Source: Hymenopus coronatus (lineage: Eukaryota; Arthropoda; Insecta; Mantodea; Hymenopodidae). Taken from it: DNA of 64,000 bases. Below, in pieces: positions 47,978 through 59,298 of this stretch. Below the pieces are notes generated by a model that saw only the letters and a list, made by a program, of their open reading frames with translations, ran no database searches and was not told where the DNA came from. The DNA is taken from the NCBI GenBank assembly GCA_030762935.1, contig CM060896.1, forward strand, positions 9,977,501-10,041,500. The letters are read 5' to 3'. Position numbers and translations under genes: made by a program. Positions within the stretch are counted from its first letter, which is position 1, and each line of letters starts with the position of its first letter.

Positions 47978-48034
47978 TCAACACGAAACTGGCCGACTAT
48001 CTGCAGGTGTCACTTTCTCCAGGTGAATGGGCAT
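47978..48034 (-). CDS. emc: emc coding exon 2 (C-terminal 18 residues)
   Basis: Second coding exon of the emc/Id gene. On the minus strand a strong acceptor (TTTTATCTGATTGTTACAG) ends at 48035. A branch-point-like AACTAAC lies at 48061-48067. Phase 0 joins exon 1 exactly and reads MPIHLEKVTPADSRPVSC then TGA at 47978-47980. The DSR tail resembles the end of the Drosophila protein (recalled, not searched), which supports this exon over other candidates. An 18-residue terminal exon behind a long intron fits the Id family, where the last intron lies close to the C-terminus. A transcript or homologue alignment has not been checked. Confidence 0.85.
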   Translation of the reverse strand: MPIHLEKVTPADSRPVSC

Positions 48035-48361
48035 CTGTAACAATCAGATAAAACAGGACCGTTAGTTGATCAGGTATACCAATAACTTTACATAGTTAAG
48101 TTTGGCAATGCTTATTCACACTGAAATGCTTCAAATTATAAATTTCAACAAATTAAGTGAAGAAATGTAAATAAAATTAATGTAATATTGTTCTTATTAT
48201 TTAATCAGTGCCATAAATGAAATGAAGTCAAATAAGGATAGCAAATCAGTATTAATTATTTGTGAAGTCAGTGTGACTATAAAAACTGGTGCACTGAAAT
48301 AGTCAACTTCTTTATAGTCTCGGCTGAATTCACATCACACTTGTATTATAGAAATAGTTTC

Positions 48362-48987
48362 CCTGCATATAATTTATAGAGAAAACATTGCATTGCACCC
48401 AGAAGTTCTATACTGAGATATCAATGCAAATTTGCATTTTGAAACCCCCTGAATCCAAAAAAGTATTTTTAGAAGAATATCTGTGCGAGTGTGTCAAGTA
48501 CCCTTTACATGGAAAGATTTTCGAATTTTTTTTTTTTTTTTTTTTTTTTCTAAATGGCTCCAACAAAATATTGCATATTAAAGATATTACATTAAAAATA
48601 AAATGCATAACTTAAATTTTCTGGGAATAGCCTCTTAAGACATCTTTATTCTGATAAATTTTGCGTAACTAGTAAATCATATGGGATATACAAAAACTTA
48701 GTTAAACGTATAGAATTTTTTTCGTTGTTGACCATTTTTGAGATATTCCTTGTTACTGGTTTCAGCTTTGAAAACCTTACACTTTTCTCATACAGGAATT
48801 TGTCAACATCACTTTAACCTAAGGTACTCCTTATTTCGCTTCTACTTACAAGAAAGCAAGTAATAAGACTATTTCTGCTAATTTTTTCTCGATTAGCAGG
48901 AAGTAAATAGCAGCATAAACTTTTTAACAATAATTTGTTACAGAAATGTTGAGAAAGTCATGTGAATGGAACACATCACATTTTTTG
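48362..48987 (+). repeat. R1 copy, forward, internally deleted
   Basis: Remnant of the hairpin right arm (ATTTATAGAGAAAAC), A segment, GT slot reduced to GTGCGAGTGTGTC, T-run at 48527-48549, core lost, ends GAACACATCACATTTTTT. It lies in the emc intron. Confidence 0.82.
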
Positions 48988-49046
48988 CTTTTATTTTACT
49001 TATCTATCCATTGCATCATTAAAATTTGCTTAGTAATAACAATAAT

Positions 49047-49205
49047 AATAATGTTTAATGACTGCCACTGCCGTCAAGAGGCATCTGGCTTCTCACACAA
49101 AGGTCCCAGGTTTGATTCCTGGCTAGATGGGTAAAGTTCAATGAGACACATTCCCTATCCTCCAGTCTGGAAGATGCATGTGTGAGTGTGTATTTAACGA
49201 CTATA
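49047..49205 (+). mobile_element. tRNA-derived SINE head
   Basis: AGGTCCCAGGTTTGATTCCTGG is a good B box. The upstream CTGCCACTGCCGTCAAGAGGC is a weak A box. Family related to 45325-45600. The body ends where a reverse R1 copy begins. Confidence 0.6.
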
Positions 49206-49210
49206 ACACG

Positions 49211-49695
49211 GAAAAATCCGATGTGATCCATTCACATGGCTTTTTCTAAACCTGTGACAAATTACTCATATAAAGCCTATTACTCTACTTCATGCTAATC
49301 GAATATCAGCAATTGTCTTAAATACTTGTTTCCTTGTGAATAAAAACAAAATATGGCTAAAACGATAATTAAATCTTCCATTAACAAGGAATATCTCAAA
49401 AATGGTCAACTTTACGGAAAAAATGTATATGACATGACTTGTGTGTTTTCTGCAGTAAGTTTCTGTCTATCTCTTACGGTTTACCAGCTATGCAAAATTC
49501 ATCCGAAATAAAGAGGTCTTTAGAGGCTATTCCCAGGAAATTCAAGTTATTTGCCATGTAAATATCTTTAATACAGGCATTTTAATAAAAATCGTTAGAG
49601 CCATTTTTGAGAAAATCAAAATTTTCGAATTTTTTATCTATATAAAGGTAGTTCGGAGTGGAGGGATTTTTCTCAAAGTCTTATTGTAACATTCT
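49211..49695 (-). repeat. R1 copy, reverse, inner end missing
   Basis: AATCCGATGTGATCCATTCACATGGC to TTATTGTAACATTCTTGG. Diverged; the core is deleted. It lies in the emc intron. Confidence 0.8.
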
Positions 49696-49779
49696 TGGAA
49701 AATATTTTAACTGAAAGTTATCCTGTAAAAAATGTTGTTTGTAAATAAACCCTACAGTTTAGCGATAAAATACCAGCAG

Positions 49780-49860
49780 TTGTTTTTAGAGCAAAGCCCC
49801 AATATGACCACAGAAGTTAGAGAGGGCTATATAAATGAAATACTTAAAAACACCATTTAA
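49780..49860 (+). mobile_element. SINE tail fragment
   Basis: GCAAAGCCCCAATATGACC..GAGGGCTATATAAATGAAA matches the tail block at about 45525-45580. No tRNA-like head is next to it. Confidence 0.6.
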
Positions 49861-50358
49861 ATGGTCAAAGCAATACGAACACAGAATGTTAAAGGTTCAG
49901 GACCGTCCTCTGAGGCCCCCCACCCAGGTTTTCATCAGTCCACACACACCGGGGAAGTACCCTAAACTTGTCCTGTAACGTTTCCTTTCCAATTATTGCT
50001 TCATTAACTTCAGTAGTCAGCGCCTGTGATGACTTATGTGGTAAGAAAAAATTGTTAGCGATCATCACAAAATTATGCAACTGAATTCTGTTCAGCCTTA
50101 CTGATAAGCAACCATAATGTTCTTTCCATTTAAACGTACTTTACATGAATCTAGGAAAACTTCTATCATTTGTGTTTTTAATTCTTCTGAAAATGAATGT
50201 GTACATCTAAAAAATGTTAGGTTATTATGCAGAACTTGGTCCGCTCGAAAAATTAAATGAATTATCGATCTTGAATTTATGACTACGATTTTTTTTTTTT
50301 TTTTTTTGTTATCATAGACAAATGTGTTTGCATGCTGGAACGGTTGGTATTTTGCGTG

Positions 50359-50795
50359 TGACGGATATTTACCAAATAATTATATATACACGAGTATTAT
50401 AGGAATAATAAATGGTTTTATAATGTATATACATTGAAATGCTGGCATAAAATCTGGATTAATATATTATATTTAGTTTCGTTGCTAGCCGAAGACTATT
50501 GGTATGCAAGAACGTCATATGTCACAGGATTACCGCGTAGTGAGAACCCTCGCAATAATTCACCGGTTAGTAGTAGTCGGTAGAGGAGTATGTTTCTGCG
50601 AGTTTATTCTTCTTCTTCTTCTTGCGAAACCACTGTGGTTTTCAAATTCAGCGCGAGGTTAGGTTCGAATCCGTTCAGATTAGTGTGTACATAAATTTGT
50701 TTCTAATTTTCTATTGTAGTAGTGGTTGACTGAGAAATACGTTTCTGAACATTATAATACTCGTTTATATATAAGTATTTGGTAAATATCCGTCA
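50359..50795. mobile_element. Inverted-repeat element (MITE-like) in emc intron
   Basis: TGACGGATATTTACCAAATA at 50359 returns inverted at 50776-50795. The pairing continues through TTATATATA.ACGAGTATTATA for about 43 bp per arm with few mismatches (50359-50401 against 50752-50795). The 350-bp centre has no ORF but contains the exact pol III B-box word GGTTCGAATCC at 50662-50672. No clear target duplication was identified. Confidence 0.72.
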
Positions 50796-53700
50796 TTTAT
50801 GCATTTTAGGAATAAAATACTTCAACATTTGCCTATTCTTTTTCGCGAACATGCAACAAATATGGAAATACAATACATATATTGCGTAATAAGATCTGAT
50901 AATAAGTAGCCTACAGTTCGTGGTTTGCCAATTACTTTTTGAAGTACTTGAAATACTGTAAAAAAAAAAAAATAGTAAATCAAAAGCTTTTCAATACTTT
51001 ATTGAACATTAAGAAATAATGAATTCTCGATGTGAACAAATGAAAGGCTATATCTAGATTATATGGACAAAGCCTTCTTATGCACTCTTTTGTTAATGAA
51101 TTTTGCAATTGATTCTTTAATTGAAGTAGCACATGTCTTGAGTGTTACGTCATTTCCTAATTGTACTTAAGTATTAAAGACCTCTCAAACTCTTATTGTA
51201 AGTACTTAGAGTGCTTGTTGGCATGGCAATTAATAAATGAATTGTAAATTTAGCTTCCATTACCAAATGTGTGTTCAGAATGATTAACTTACACATCAAG
51301 TATTTCAAAAAATGTATTTAATCGACAGCTGACGCCATGCAGACCCAACGTGTCGCTAATATTAAACTTGTATTGAAATCTTGGATGAAAGACATATAAA
51401 AACGTTTTGCACGTGTTAAGTGGGATGTGGTGCAGATGGTCCGGAGCATGACCGTTATTGAGGTCCTAACCCCCCTTCTTCCCGTCCCCAGTGACGACTG
51501 ACTGGATGCCAGGTGTTCGCTCGCTCGCACAGCCGGAGCTTTCGTAACGAGGCAAGGGAAGGAAGCCTTTCGTGGGAACTTTCACCACATTGTTTGTTAT
51601 TTAAATACTACGTCACCCCTCAATCTGTGTAGTGAGGGATCACAACAGGCAATCATGCCGCTAATAAGGGGTGTTAGAAATGTGCAGCACCTTGCCACGC
51701 CAACTTTTGTCCCACAATTGCTATTCTTATCACAACTTTCCCGAAATACTGAAACGTATATAGTGTCGATGTTTGCTTTTCCTGCCACAGCAATACAATG
51801 CATTACTATTCTGGTATAATATTGCTAACCCCTAACCAAAACGGAAAGTCGTAGATAGCAACTTTGATATTGAAATATTCCTATCCCAAGGCATAGTTAT
51901 GAAAAGAAAACAAAACATAAGCGAAAAGTTATAGATGCCAACTTTGATGTTGCATTTTCCAAACTCAAGGCATAGTTAATTATACAAAATGTGTAAAAAA
52001 GTAACGAACTGATAACTAGAATAACGGAAACGTCTAAAATTAGGAATACAGAATATTTGTCGTTCAAATCTACTTCATAAACATAAAATACTATTATCTA
52101 CAAAAATAACTTAATATGTTTATGGTTAAATACACTTCTTAATCATACAATTTGCAGTGAATAACAAAGCTCGCTAAGAGTTTAGCCAATAAATAAGCAA
52201 TTCGGAGAATTCGGTATTACATTTCCACCGGTTAGCGTGCTGGCTTTAAAACCAGGAGTTTTCTGGACTAAAAGTGTGGATGTGGCAGCAAATGCCTAAA
52301 GATAAAATGCGTCTAATGTAACCTATATACATGTATGGTAAACACTACATTACATTTTAAACCCAATCTTAACAATGAGCAGGTATAGGTATCATTCCAA
52401 CAATGTTACGTTGGCATCAGATAGACATCCACAGTCTTTGCTGATCACGTTTCTAAACAGTAAGAAAAAGAGAAAAAGAAACTTTGTTAAATCGTGCCTC
52501 ACGGTGCCATGGTCGCTTGATCGGATAAAAAGACGGATGGACAGACAGACGCGTTAGGAAATCCAGGACACAGGTGTGCTTGTTCAAGTAGCTAGCCCCT
52601 TCCCCTCCGCCCGCGCTTCCAGCCTTGGCTTGCTCATTCCAACACTTCCTAGAAACTATGAATTGGCGGATATTTAGTAATAAAATTAGTGGACACGAAT
52701 AACATCTGCAGTTCTGTGTAGCTATGGAAATACAAGTCTGTAAATGTCTGTAAGCTAAATATAAATTACTCGCATACGTTACTAGCGGAGAATTCTAAAT
52801 ATGCAAGGTTAAAATGGCTGTATATTTAGCACATCACGAATTTTCAAACGATTCCAACAAAATAACAAAGCATTCTTGGCAATGTCACTTTTCTTCCTTG
52901 TCAACACACACTGTTAAACTTTTTTCCAAAAAGGTACCTAATATGTACAACTGGATAAATGTAATAAACAGTAAATGTTCGCAACACAATGTGTATTATG
53001 ATCAGATTACAATGAGCCTGCTGAAGTTGCTAACATTGTTACATTCGCCAATTAGTAGCCGTAATTTTTGTTACCGTTTTTCTAAAAGTGTAACTTCTTA
53101 ATAGAGAAATAAATTACTAACGATCTCGTGCTAATTTTCTTCCAATATCTAAAACAATTTCAGATTTAGTACATTTAGATTTAAAAGTATCTACGATAAT
53201 AATAGTAAAGAGCTAAGCTCCCAAATTAAAAATTAGTTTTAAGATATTTCTATAAATCAATACATTATGGCACAGAATTATTGTTATACAAATTAGCGCT
53301 AACATTAACTAAACTCGCATTAGTGTGCAACATTTTGTAAAACTGAATCGGAGTTCAACGAGAGTTTGCGTTAATTTTATTCTAATAAATTAAGACGAAC
53401 GTAAATATTCAAAGAATTTGTACTTTGTTCCGTTGTTTAAACTTATAAAGTTTGGATATTGAAAGAAATGTTCATTTAATTGTCAGTGAAAAAGCTACTT
53501 TTGAGATATTTGAAAGTCATTTTGCAGTGCATGGATTCCACCACAGAAGTTATAATAAATGAGAAACGTGCACTCAAGTGAGCATTTGTGTAAAACTTAT
53601 TAGTTGCTAATTTCGGTAACGCAAAAGTTCAACGCACAGAACATACTGTTTTTTACGGGTTTACGGTCTTCTGCTTTTATGGAATTATGCAGAAATAAAT

Positions 53701-54293
53701 TAAGTTATAAGGACAACACTTAAGGAATTTCTGCAGTGACGAATAACAATTTATAATACGTGAATTTTTTATTGTAGTTATTGTGAAATGTTCCTTTCCA
53801 TGTTTAGTTACAATTTCTGGCTTTTAACTACAGGAGATATGTTACTATAAGAATATTTAAACAAGCAATTACAAATATGGTCCTAAATAATATAGTCGTT
53901 CATGATATAGCTCTTTAAATGCGATCTTAGATAATTAAATAAACGAAAAAAAAAAAAAAAAAAACAAGATTCCACTATTTGATTTAGTGAAAAATATAGC
54001 GTCCCTAAATATTTGGAAAATACGTGTATGCAACCGTACACAATTTCTGGAGAATAACTCTTTAAAGGTTGTAACTTTGGATTCCAATGTTGCGAGTATC
54101 TACTCAAAGACTATCTGAATACTTATACAAGAACACCCGCATAAACGCCACGTCATCTAGCCAACCTAGATTCCAGCATATGAGTATAATACAATAACTA
54201 CACGCTGAAATGCAAGTATTCACCAATCCGCAGACATTTAATGTCCATGTGACATGGATGTGTCCCTTTAACTCTCGCCTGAAGCTCGCTAGC

Positions 54294-54786
54294 CTATGTT
54301 TCCATTAGGAATTGAAATCGATTTGAGTACACTTACGAATACTGAATGGAAACGCGGATTCAAATCGTATTGAATCTTGCATCCGATCCTCTTAAAAATT
54401 GGGATCGGAATGAGATCGGATAGAAATACATCCGTATTCGAATAGTTATAAATACAGCAAAGAAACTCTTCTTCTGCTACACGGACAGTCATTTGTTTAC
54501 ATGTATTTTTAGTTGTTCTGTGGTAGACTATAACAGAGCCATTTCCATGGGAAATGTATTCTCAAATTAGTATTCTCAAATTATTTGACTTCAAAACCTG
54601 CAAGTAATACACAGATCAAATAAATATATTTACGAGGTTCGCCAACGCAATTTAAAGTTGACAAACATAAAATCATTCTCGAAGCTTACGTATTCAAAAC
54701 GATCTCGTATTGAATTTAGCATGAAACGCGAATCGTATTGAGATGGAATTGGACACAAATCGATTTCACTTCCCTATAGAAACGTG
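54294..54786. mobile_element. Inverted-repeat MITE beside emc splice donor
   Basis: GTTTCCATTAGGAATTGAAATCGATTTG at the left returns as CAAATCGATTTCACTTCCCTATAGAAAC at the right, about 28-bp arms. Internal words (GGAAACGCGGATTCAAATCGTATTGAAT, GGATCGGAATGAGATCGG) are themselves repeated or inverted. A second, partial copy in the opposite orientation lies at 60575-60692. The right end lies only 35 bp inside the intron from the emc donor. Confidence 0.75.
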
Positions 54787-54821
54787 GTACATTATAATTT
54801 AAGAAAGCAAAGTGTGCTTAC

Positions 54822-55253
54822 CGTGGAGATCTGTTCCTGTGTCGCGCACGATGTGTTGGGAACTATGGTGTTGGGTGCGAGGACTCCAAGTGGCTGTCTG
54901 GGGCTGGGGTTCGAGCTGTTTCCGAGCCTCTGGACGACGGGCGAGTTTGCTGAGGTTGCGGTAGTGGTCGTCGTCGTGCCGGCGGTTGTCGTCGCGTTGC
55001 CCACTGCCGTGGCGACGGAGGGATGCGTCTCCAGAGCGTACTGAAGATCGCAGATGTAGTCGATCACATACTGAATCACTTCCAGCTTGGATAATCGTCG
55101 ATTCCTCGGCATGAACGGTACGAGTTCCTTCAACTTGGACAGGTACATCTGTATCTCCTCATTCTCGACGTCGCGACGCTGACGATGGACGCGACCATTG
55201 CTCACACCACCACCCACACTCGACGTCGCACACACTGCCGTAACTGCCTTCAT
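54822..55253 (-). CDS. emc: emc coding exon 1 (Id-type HLH protein, residues 1-144)
   Basis: Encodes the HLH part of Extramacrochaetae, the insect Id protein. Such proteins lack a basic region, dimerise with bHLH activators (Achaete-Scute, Daughterless classes) and keep them off DNA, acting in neural, wing and sex-determination pathways. Start ATG is at 55253; MKAVTAVC fits the insect family start, and upstream in-frame codons contain no ATG. Helix 1 is about residues 32-47 ([15 protein letters not shown]), the loop MPRNRRLSK, helix 2 about 56-75 ([20 protein letters not shown]). No DNA-binding basic stretch precedes helix 1. A Thr-rich linker covers 88-100, then a [14 protein letters not shown] region. 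Donor: ACG|GTAAGC at 54821. With exon 2 the protein is 162 residues. Reading through the donor would add VSTLCFLKL and stop, a possible retained-intron form as known for mammalian Id1. Confidence 0.96.
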
Positions 55254-55321
55254 ATTCACTTCACAAGCTACTGCTTCGTCTTCTAAACACAAACACAATC
55301 GACTATATTCAGCTCGAGAAT
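55254..55321 (-). other. emc: emc 5' UTR (predicted, about 68 nt)
   Basis: Between the predicted initiator A at 55321 and the ATG. It contains no ATG. Context before the start is GTGAATATGA with A at -3. A longer 5' UTR from upstream starts cannot be excluded. Confidence 0.6.
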
Positions 55322-55434
55322 GACTTCCCCGCTCTGTGCCGCCATTACATATACCCTCGGTTTCCCCAGCCAGGTCGTCTCGTCGGCCAATCAGAGAGCG
55401 CTAGAGGGAGGGGACACCGAGGTCTATGACCAAT
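55318..55434 (-). promoter_or_regulatory. emc: emc core promoter: initiator, TATA box, two CCAAT boxes
   Basis: On the minus strand, initiator TCATTC at 55323-55318 with A at 55321, and TATATGTA at 55353-55346, 32 bp upstream of that A, the usual spacing. The plus strand reads CCAAT at 55387-55391 and 55430-55434 (about -66 and -109), the usual place for NF-Y sites. The surrounding 55320-55460 stretch is GC-rich compared with the AT-rich window, and CAGATG, an E-box, lies just upstream (plus-strand CATCTG near 55459). Confidence 0.72.
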
Positions 55435-55459
55435 AGCATGGCGGAGGGGATGGAGAGAC

Positions 55460-56086
55460 ATCTGTCAGGAGCGTTTTACAATACCTACCATTGAGTAATT
55501 TCGTGTGGGAAAATATTTTCAAACACACAGTCAATGAAGGAAGAGGAATAATCACAACACGGGGTTGACCTTTTTTAAACATCTGTTCCACCGTTCAAAT
55601 CTCAAGTACAGTTTAAACTCCGAATCAATAGGTGCACAAAACTGTTTCATTTCCATACACATTTTGTGTTAAATAACGGTAACAAGAAAAGTGTCTTCAA
55701 CTGTTTGAAGCTCAGGGGCAGATAAAAATGTGATTCTTTTTTCTTCCACCAGGTTTGTAATGTGAAAACAACTGCTTATAACATTTGTATAACGCGAGTG
55801 CCACTACTTGAAGACTTAGTAACATATTAGTAAGAGCGGGGGTTACATGTGAGAAGAAATCAAATTTCGTACCCTGATTGAAGCTTCTCGGGAAAACTAC
55901 ACATTCCCAAATGCGATTATTATTCCTGAACAGTAATTTATCCCACAAGAAAGTGTGTAAAATATAATTTCACTGTAGATCATCCACATCTAATAACATT
56001 CACTTTTTCACATTTATCACATGGTCCTTTCAAATTCTTAAAGCAATAATCCCTTGTGTTTTGGAAGTGGTTTTGGTTTTCTAATT
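55460..56086. other. emc upstream flank
   Basis: About 630 bp of apparently unique DNA between the promoter and the first R1 copy. Candidate enhancer sequence. No repeat or ORF supported. Confidence 0.5.
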
Positions 56087-56852
56087 TCTCTACACTTACT
56101 ATGTATACTGTATAGAGAAGGTATTGCATTCCACCCAAAAATTCAATACCGAGATTTCACCGGAAATAGACGTTTTAGGGTCCCCTTTGTCCAAAAAAAA
56201 AGTATTTTCAGGAAAAGGTCCGTGTGTGTCTTTGAACACATAACTCAAAAATGAAAAGTCGAAAAAAATTGTTATTTAGGTTTACTATCTTCCAGGGATA
56301 CGCCACGAAGATTCTGAGAAATATTCCCCCACCCCAAACTACCCGTTACATGGAAAAAATTTCGAAAAGTTTTATTTTCTCAAAAATGGCCCTAACGATT
56401 TTGATTAAAATTCTCTATATTAAAATATTTAAATGGAAAATAAAATGTATATATTGAATTTTCTGGGTATAGTCTCTGAAGACCTCGTATTCGAAATGAA
56501 TTTTTTGTAACTGTTAAACCGTAAGAGTTGGACAAAAACTTACAACATAAAAATGTAGATCACGTTAAAACACACAATTTCTGTCATATACGTTTCTTTC
56601 GTGAAATTTTCGTAAACGTCCGGTCATGCATAGAAACGGATTTCAACCACATGGCAACCAGCTTTTAAAACATTTGACTATCGTTTTAACCTAGTGTATT
56701 TCCCTTCTACTTACAATGAAGCAAGGAATTAAGACGATTTCTCCAAATGTTTATCCCGATTAATATGAAGTACATAGAAGAATATGCTTTTTAATAACAA
56801 TTTATTACAGCAATGTAGAGAAAGCCATGTGAATGGAACACTTTACATTTTT
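56087..56852 (+). repeat. R1/R1b mosaic copy, forward
   Basis: Hairpin TCTCTACACTTACTATGTATACTGTATAGAG, standard A and first half, then R1b outer half from CGTAAACGTCCGGTCATGC, ending GGAACACTTTACATTTTTT. First R1 copy upstream of emc. Confidence 0.83.
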
Positions 56853-57553
56853 TTACTTTCTCTAGCCCTGTATGTACAATGTATATAGGGATAGAGAGGT
56901 ATTGTATTCCACCCAAAAATTCGGTGTCGAGTTTTCACCGGAAATACACGTTTTAAGACCCCCTGAATTCAAAAAACAGGTCTCTTCCAAAAATGCAACA
57001 CGAAGATTTTCAAGAAAACCCCCTCACCCCTAACTACCCTTTACGTGGAAAAGATTTCGAGAATTTTGTTTTTCTTAAAAATGGCTCTAACGGTTATGAT
57101 TAAAATCGCAGATATTAAAGCCATATCTATCATAAATAAAATGTACATCTTGAATTTTCTGGAAATAGCTTCTACAGACCTGTTTATTCTGGATGAATTT
57201 TGCTTAATTCGGCATAACTAGTAAACCGTAAGAGATAGACAAAAACAATAGGTACAAAAAATATAGATCTTGTTAAAATACACAAGTTATATACATTTTC
57301 ATCGTGGAGCTTACCGTTTTCGAGGTATTCTTTGTTATTAGTTTCAATTGTAAAGTACTTATACTTTTTTCCTGGCCAAGCAAAGAAGCGATTTGCAATG
57401 ACAATCGCATAACGACAGCTTTTAAAACATTTGACTATCACTTTAGCTTAGCACATTCCTTTATTTCCCTTCTACTTATAAGGAACTAAGTAATAAGAAC
57501 ATTCTGCTAATGTTTATCTCGATTAGCATTGTGTTGAAAGAAGAATTCTATAG
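56850..57553 (+). repeat. R1/R1b copy, forward
   Basis: Variant hairpin CTTTCTCTAGCCCTGTATGTACAATGTATATAGGGATAGAG, the same variant class as at about 30800. The GT slot is deleted. The outer half is R1b (TCCTGGCCAAGCAAAGAAGCG), closely matching 34370. Head-to-tail with the previous copy. Confidence 0.82.
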
Positions 57554-57767
57554 TCAAGTCAGCAGCCAACCGTACTGGAAGGACGGCAGATAAAAGTGGC
57601 AGATATTAGGTGCATATGATTTACACTGAAACCATTACTGTTCAGGAATAATAACCACAGAAGCTTCAATTTGATTTCTTGTCACATGAAACCAAACCCG
57701 CTTTTATTAACTCGCCAAGTTATAAACATTTGTACAAACACTTCTTTTCACATTACAAACATGTTGC

Positions 57768-58580
57768 AAAAAAAAAAAATCTGACGTATTATATTCACAT
57801 GACTTTCTCTACATCTCTGCAACAAATTGTAGTTAAAACGCTTGCTTCCTTGTAAGTAGAAGCGAAACAAGGGAGTACCTACCGTAGGTTAAAATGATAG
57901 ACAATAGCTGGTTGCTATGTAACTGAAGTTCCTTTGTTTGTATGGACAGGAGTTAACAAATTCCTGTATGAGAAAGGTTTAAGCCTTTCAAAGCTGAAAC
58001 GAAAAACCAGGAATATCTTAAAAACGATCAACTCCATGAAAAAAATGTATATTACATAAATTGCGTGTTTTAACGTGTGCTACTTTTTCTGTATAGTTAG
58101 ATTTTGTCCATCTCTTACGGTTTAGCAGTTATGCACAATTCCGTAAAATTCATCCAGAATAAAGTAGTGTTCAGAGGCTATTCCCAGAAAATGCAAGATA
58201 TACATTTTATTTGTCAGGTAAATGTCTTTAATATACGATATTTTAATCAAAATCGTTAGAGCCATTTTTAAGAAAATCAACATTTTCGAAATTTTTTCCA
58301 TATAAAGGGTAGTTTGGTGGGGAGATTTTCTTGAAAATCTTCGTGTCGCATCCTTGGAAGATACCAAACTTAAATACCAAGTTTGGTGTTTAACGGTCTT
58401 TTCGTTTTTGAGCTATGCTGCCCCCCTCCACCTCACACACACGGACATTTTTACAAAAATCCTTTTTTTTTTTTATTCACGGGGTTTCAAAACAGGTGAA
58501 ATCTCGGTATAGAATTTTTGGGAGCATTACAATACCTTCTCTATACACTATATGTATAGTACGTGTAGAGAAAGTAAAAA
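57768..58580 (-). repeat. R1 copy, reverse, left arm of dimer
   Basis: CTGACGTATTATATTCACATGAC to hairpin ACACTATATGTATAGTACGTGTAGAGAAAG. Confidence 0.88.
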
Positions 58581-59298
58581 AGCATTTTTAGAAAAGTGTC
58601 CTTTTGTGTGTGTCCGTGTGTCTGTGAGCACGATAACTCAAAAACGAGCAACCGATAAAACACCAAACTTGGTATTTAAGTTGAGTATCTTCCTAGGATG
58701 CGACACAAAGATTTTGAGGAATATCCCTCACCTCAAACTACCCTTTACATGGAAAAATGCGTTAACGACTTTGATTAATATACCATATATTAAACATATT
58801 TACCTAACAAATAAAATGTGTATCTTGAATTTTCTGGTAATGCCTCTGAAGTCACTTTATTCTGGATGATTTTTACGGAATTTTGTGTAACTGGTAAAGC
58901 ATAAGAGAACGACAAAAACTTACCGAACAAAAAATGTAGAGCTCGTTAAAACAAACAATTTATGTTATACACATTTTTTTCGTGGAGTTGATCTCTTTTT
59001 AGATAATCCTTCTTAATGGTTTCAGCTTTAAAAAATGCATACCTACTTTTCTCATAGGAATTTTGTCAACTCTTGTCCACACAAAGGAACTTGTGTCACA
59101 TAGCAACCAGCTTTTGACTATCACTTTAACCTATGGTACTCCCTTATTTGGCTTCTACTTACAAGGAAGCAAATTATAAGGCTATTTCTGATAGTTTTTT
59201 CTCGATTAGCATGAAGTAAATAGAAGCATAAGCTATTTACAATAATTTGTTGCATAGATGTAGGGAAAGTCATGTGAATGTAACATCAGATTTTTTTT
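58581..59298 (+). repeat. R1 B segment, forward, right arm of dimer
   Basis: Begins AGCATTTTTAGAAAAGTGTCC immediately after the hairpin, lacking A, and runs to AACATCAGATTTTTTTT. Confidence 0.87.

Larger units (their letters stand above)
48035..54821 (-). other. emc: emc intron (6,787 bp, phase 0)
   Basis: Donor GTAAGCAC at 54821 and acceptor TTACAG at 48035 on the minus strand. It contains one forward R1 copy, one partial reverse R1 copy, SINE pieces, and two elements with inverted ends (50359-50795 and 54294-54786). Between 49861 and 54293 no coding exon is supported. The A-runs, T-run at 50290-50307 and TTC run near 50607 are simple repeats. Confidence 0.85.

Noticed and set aside
54792..55298. 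emc as a 168-residue single-exon ORF
   Set aside because: The upstream start is a TTG in the leader, and the last nine residues are read through a consensus splice donor.
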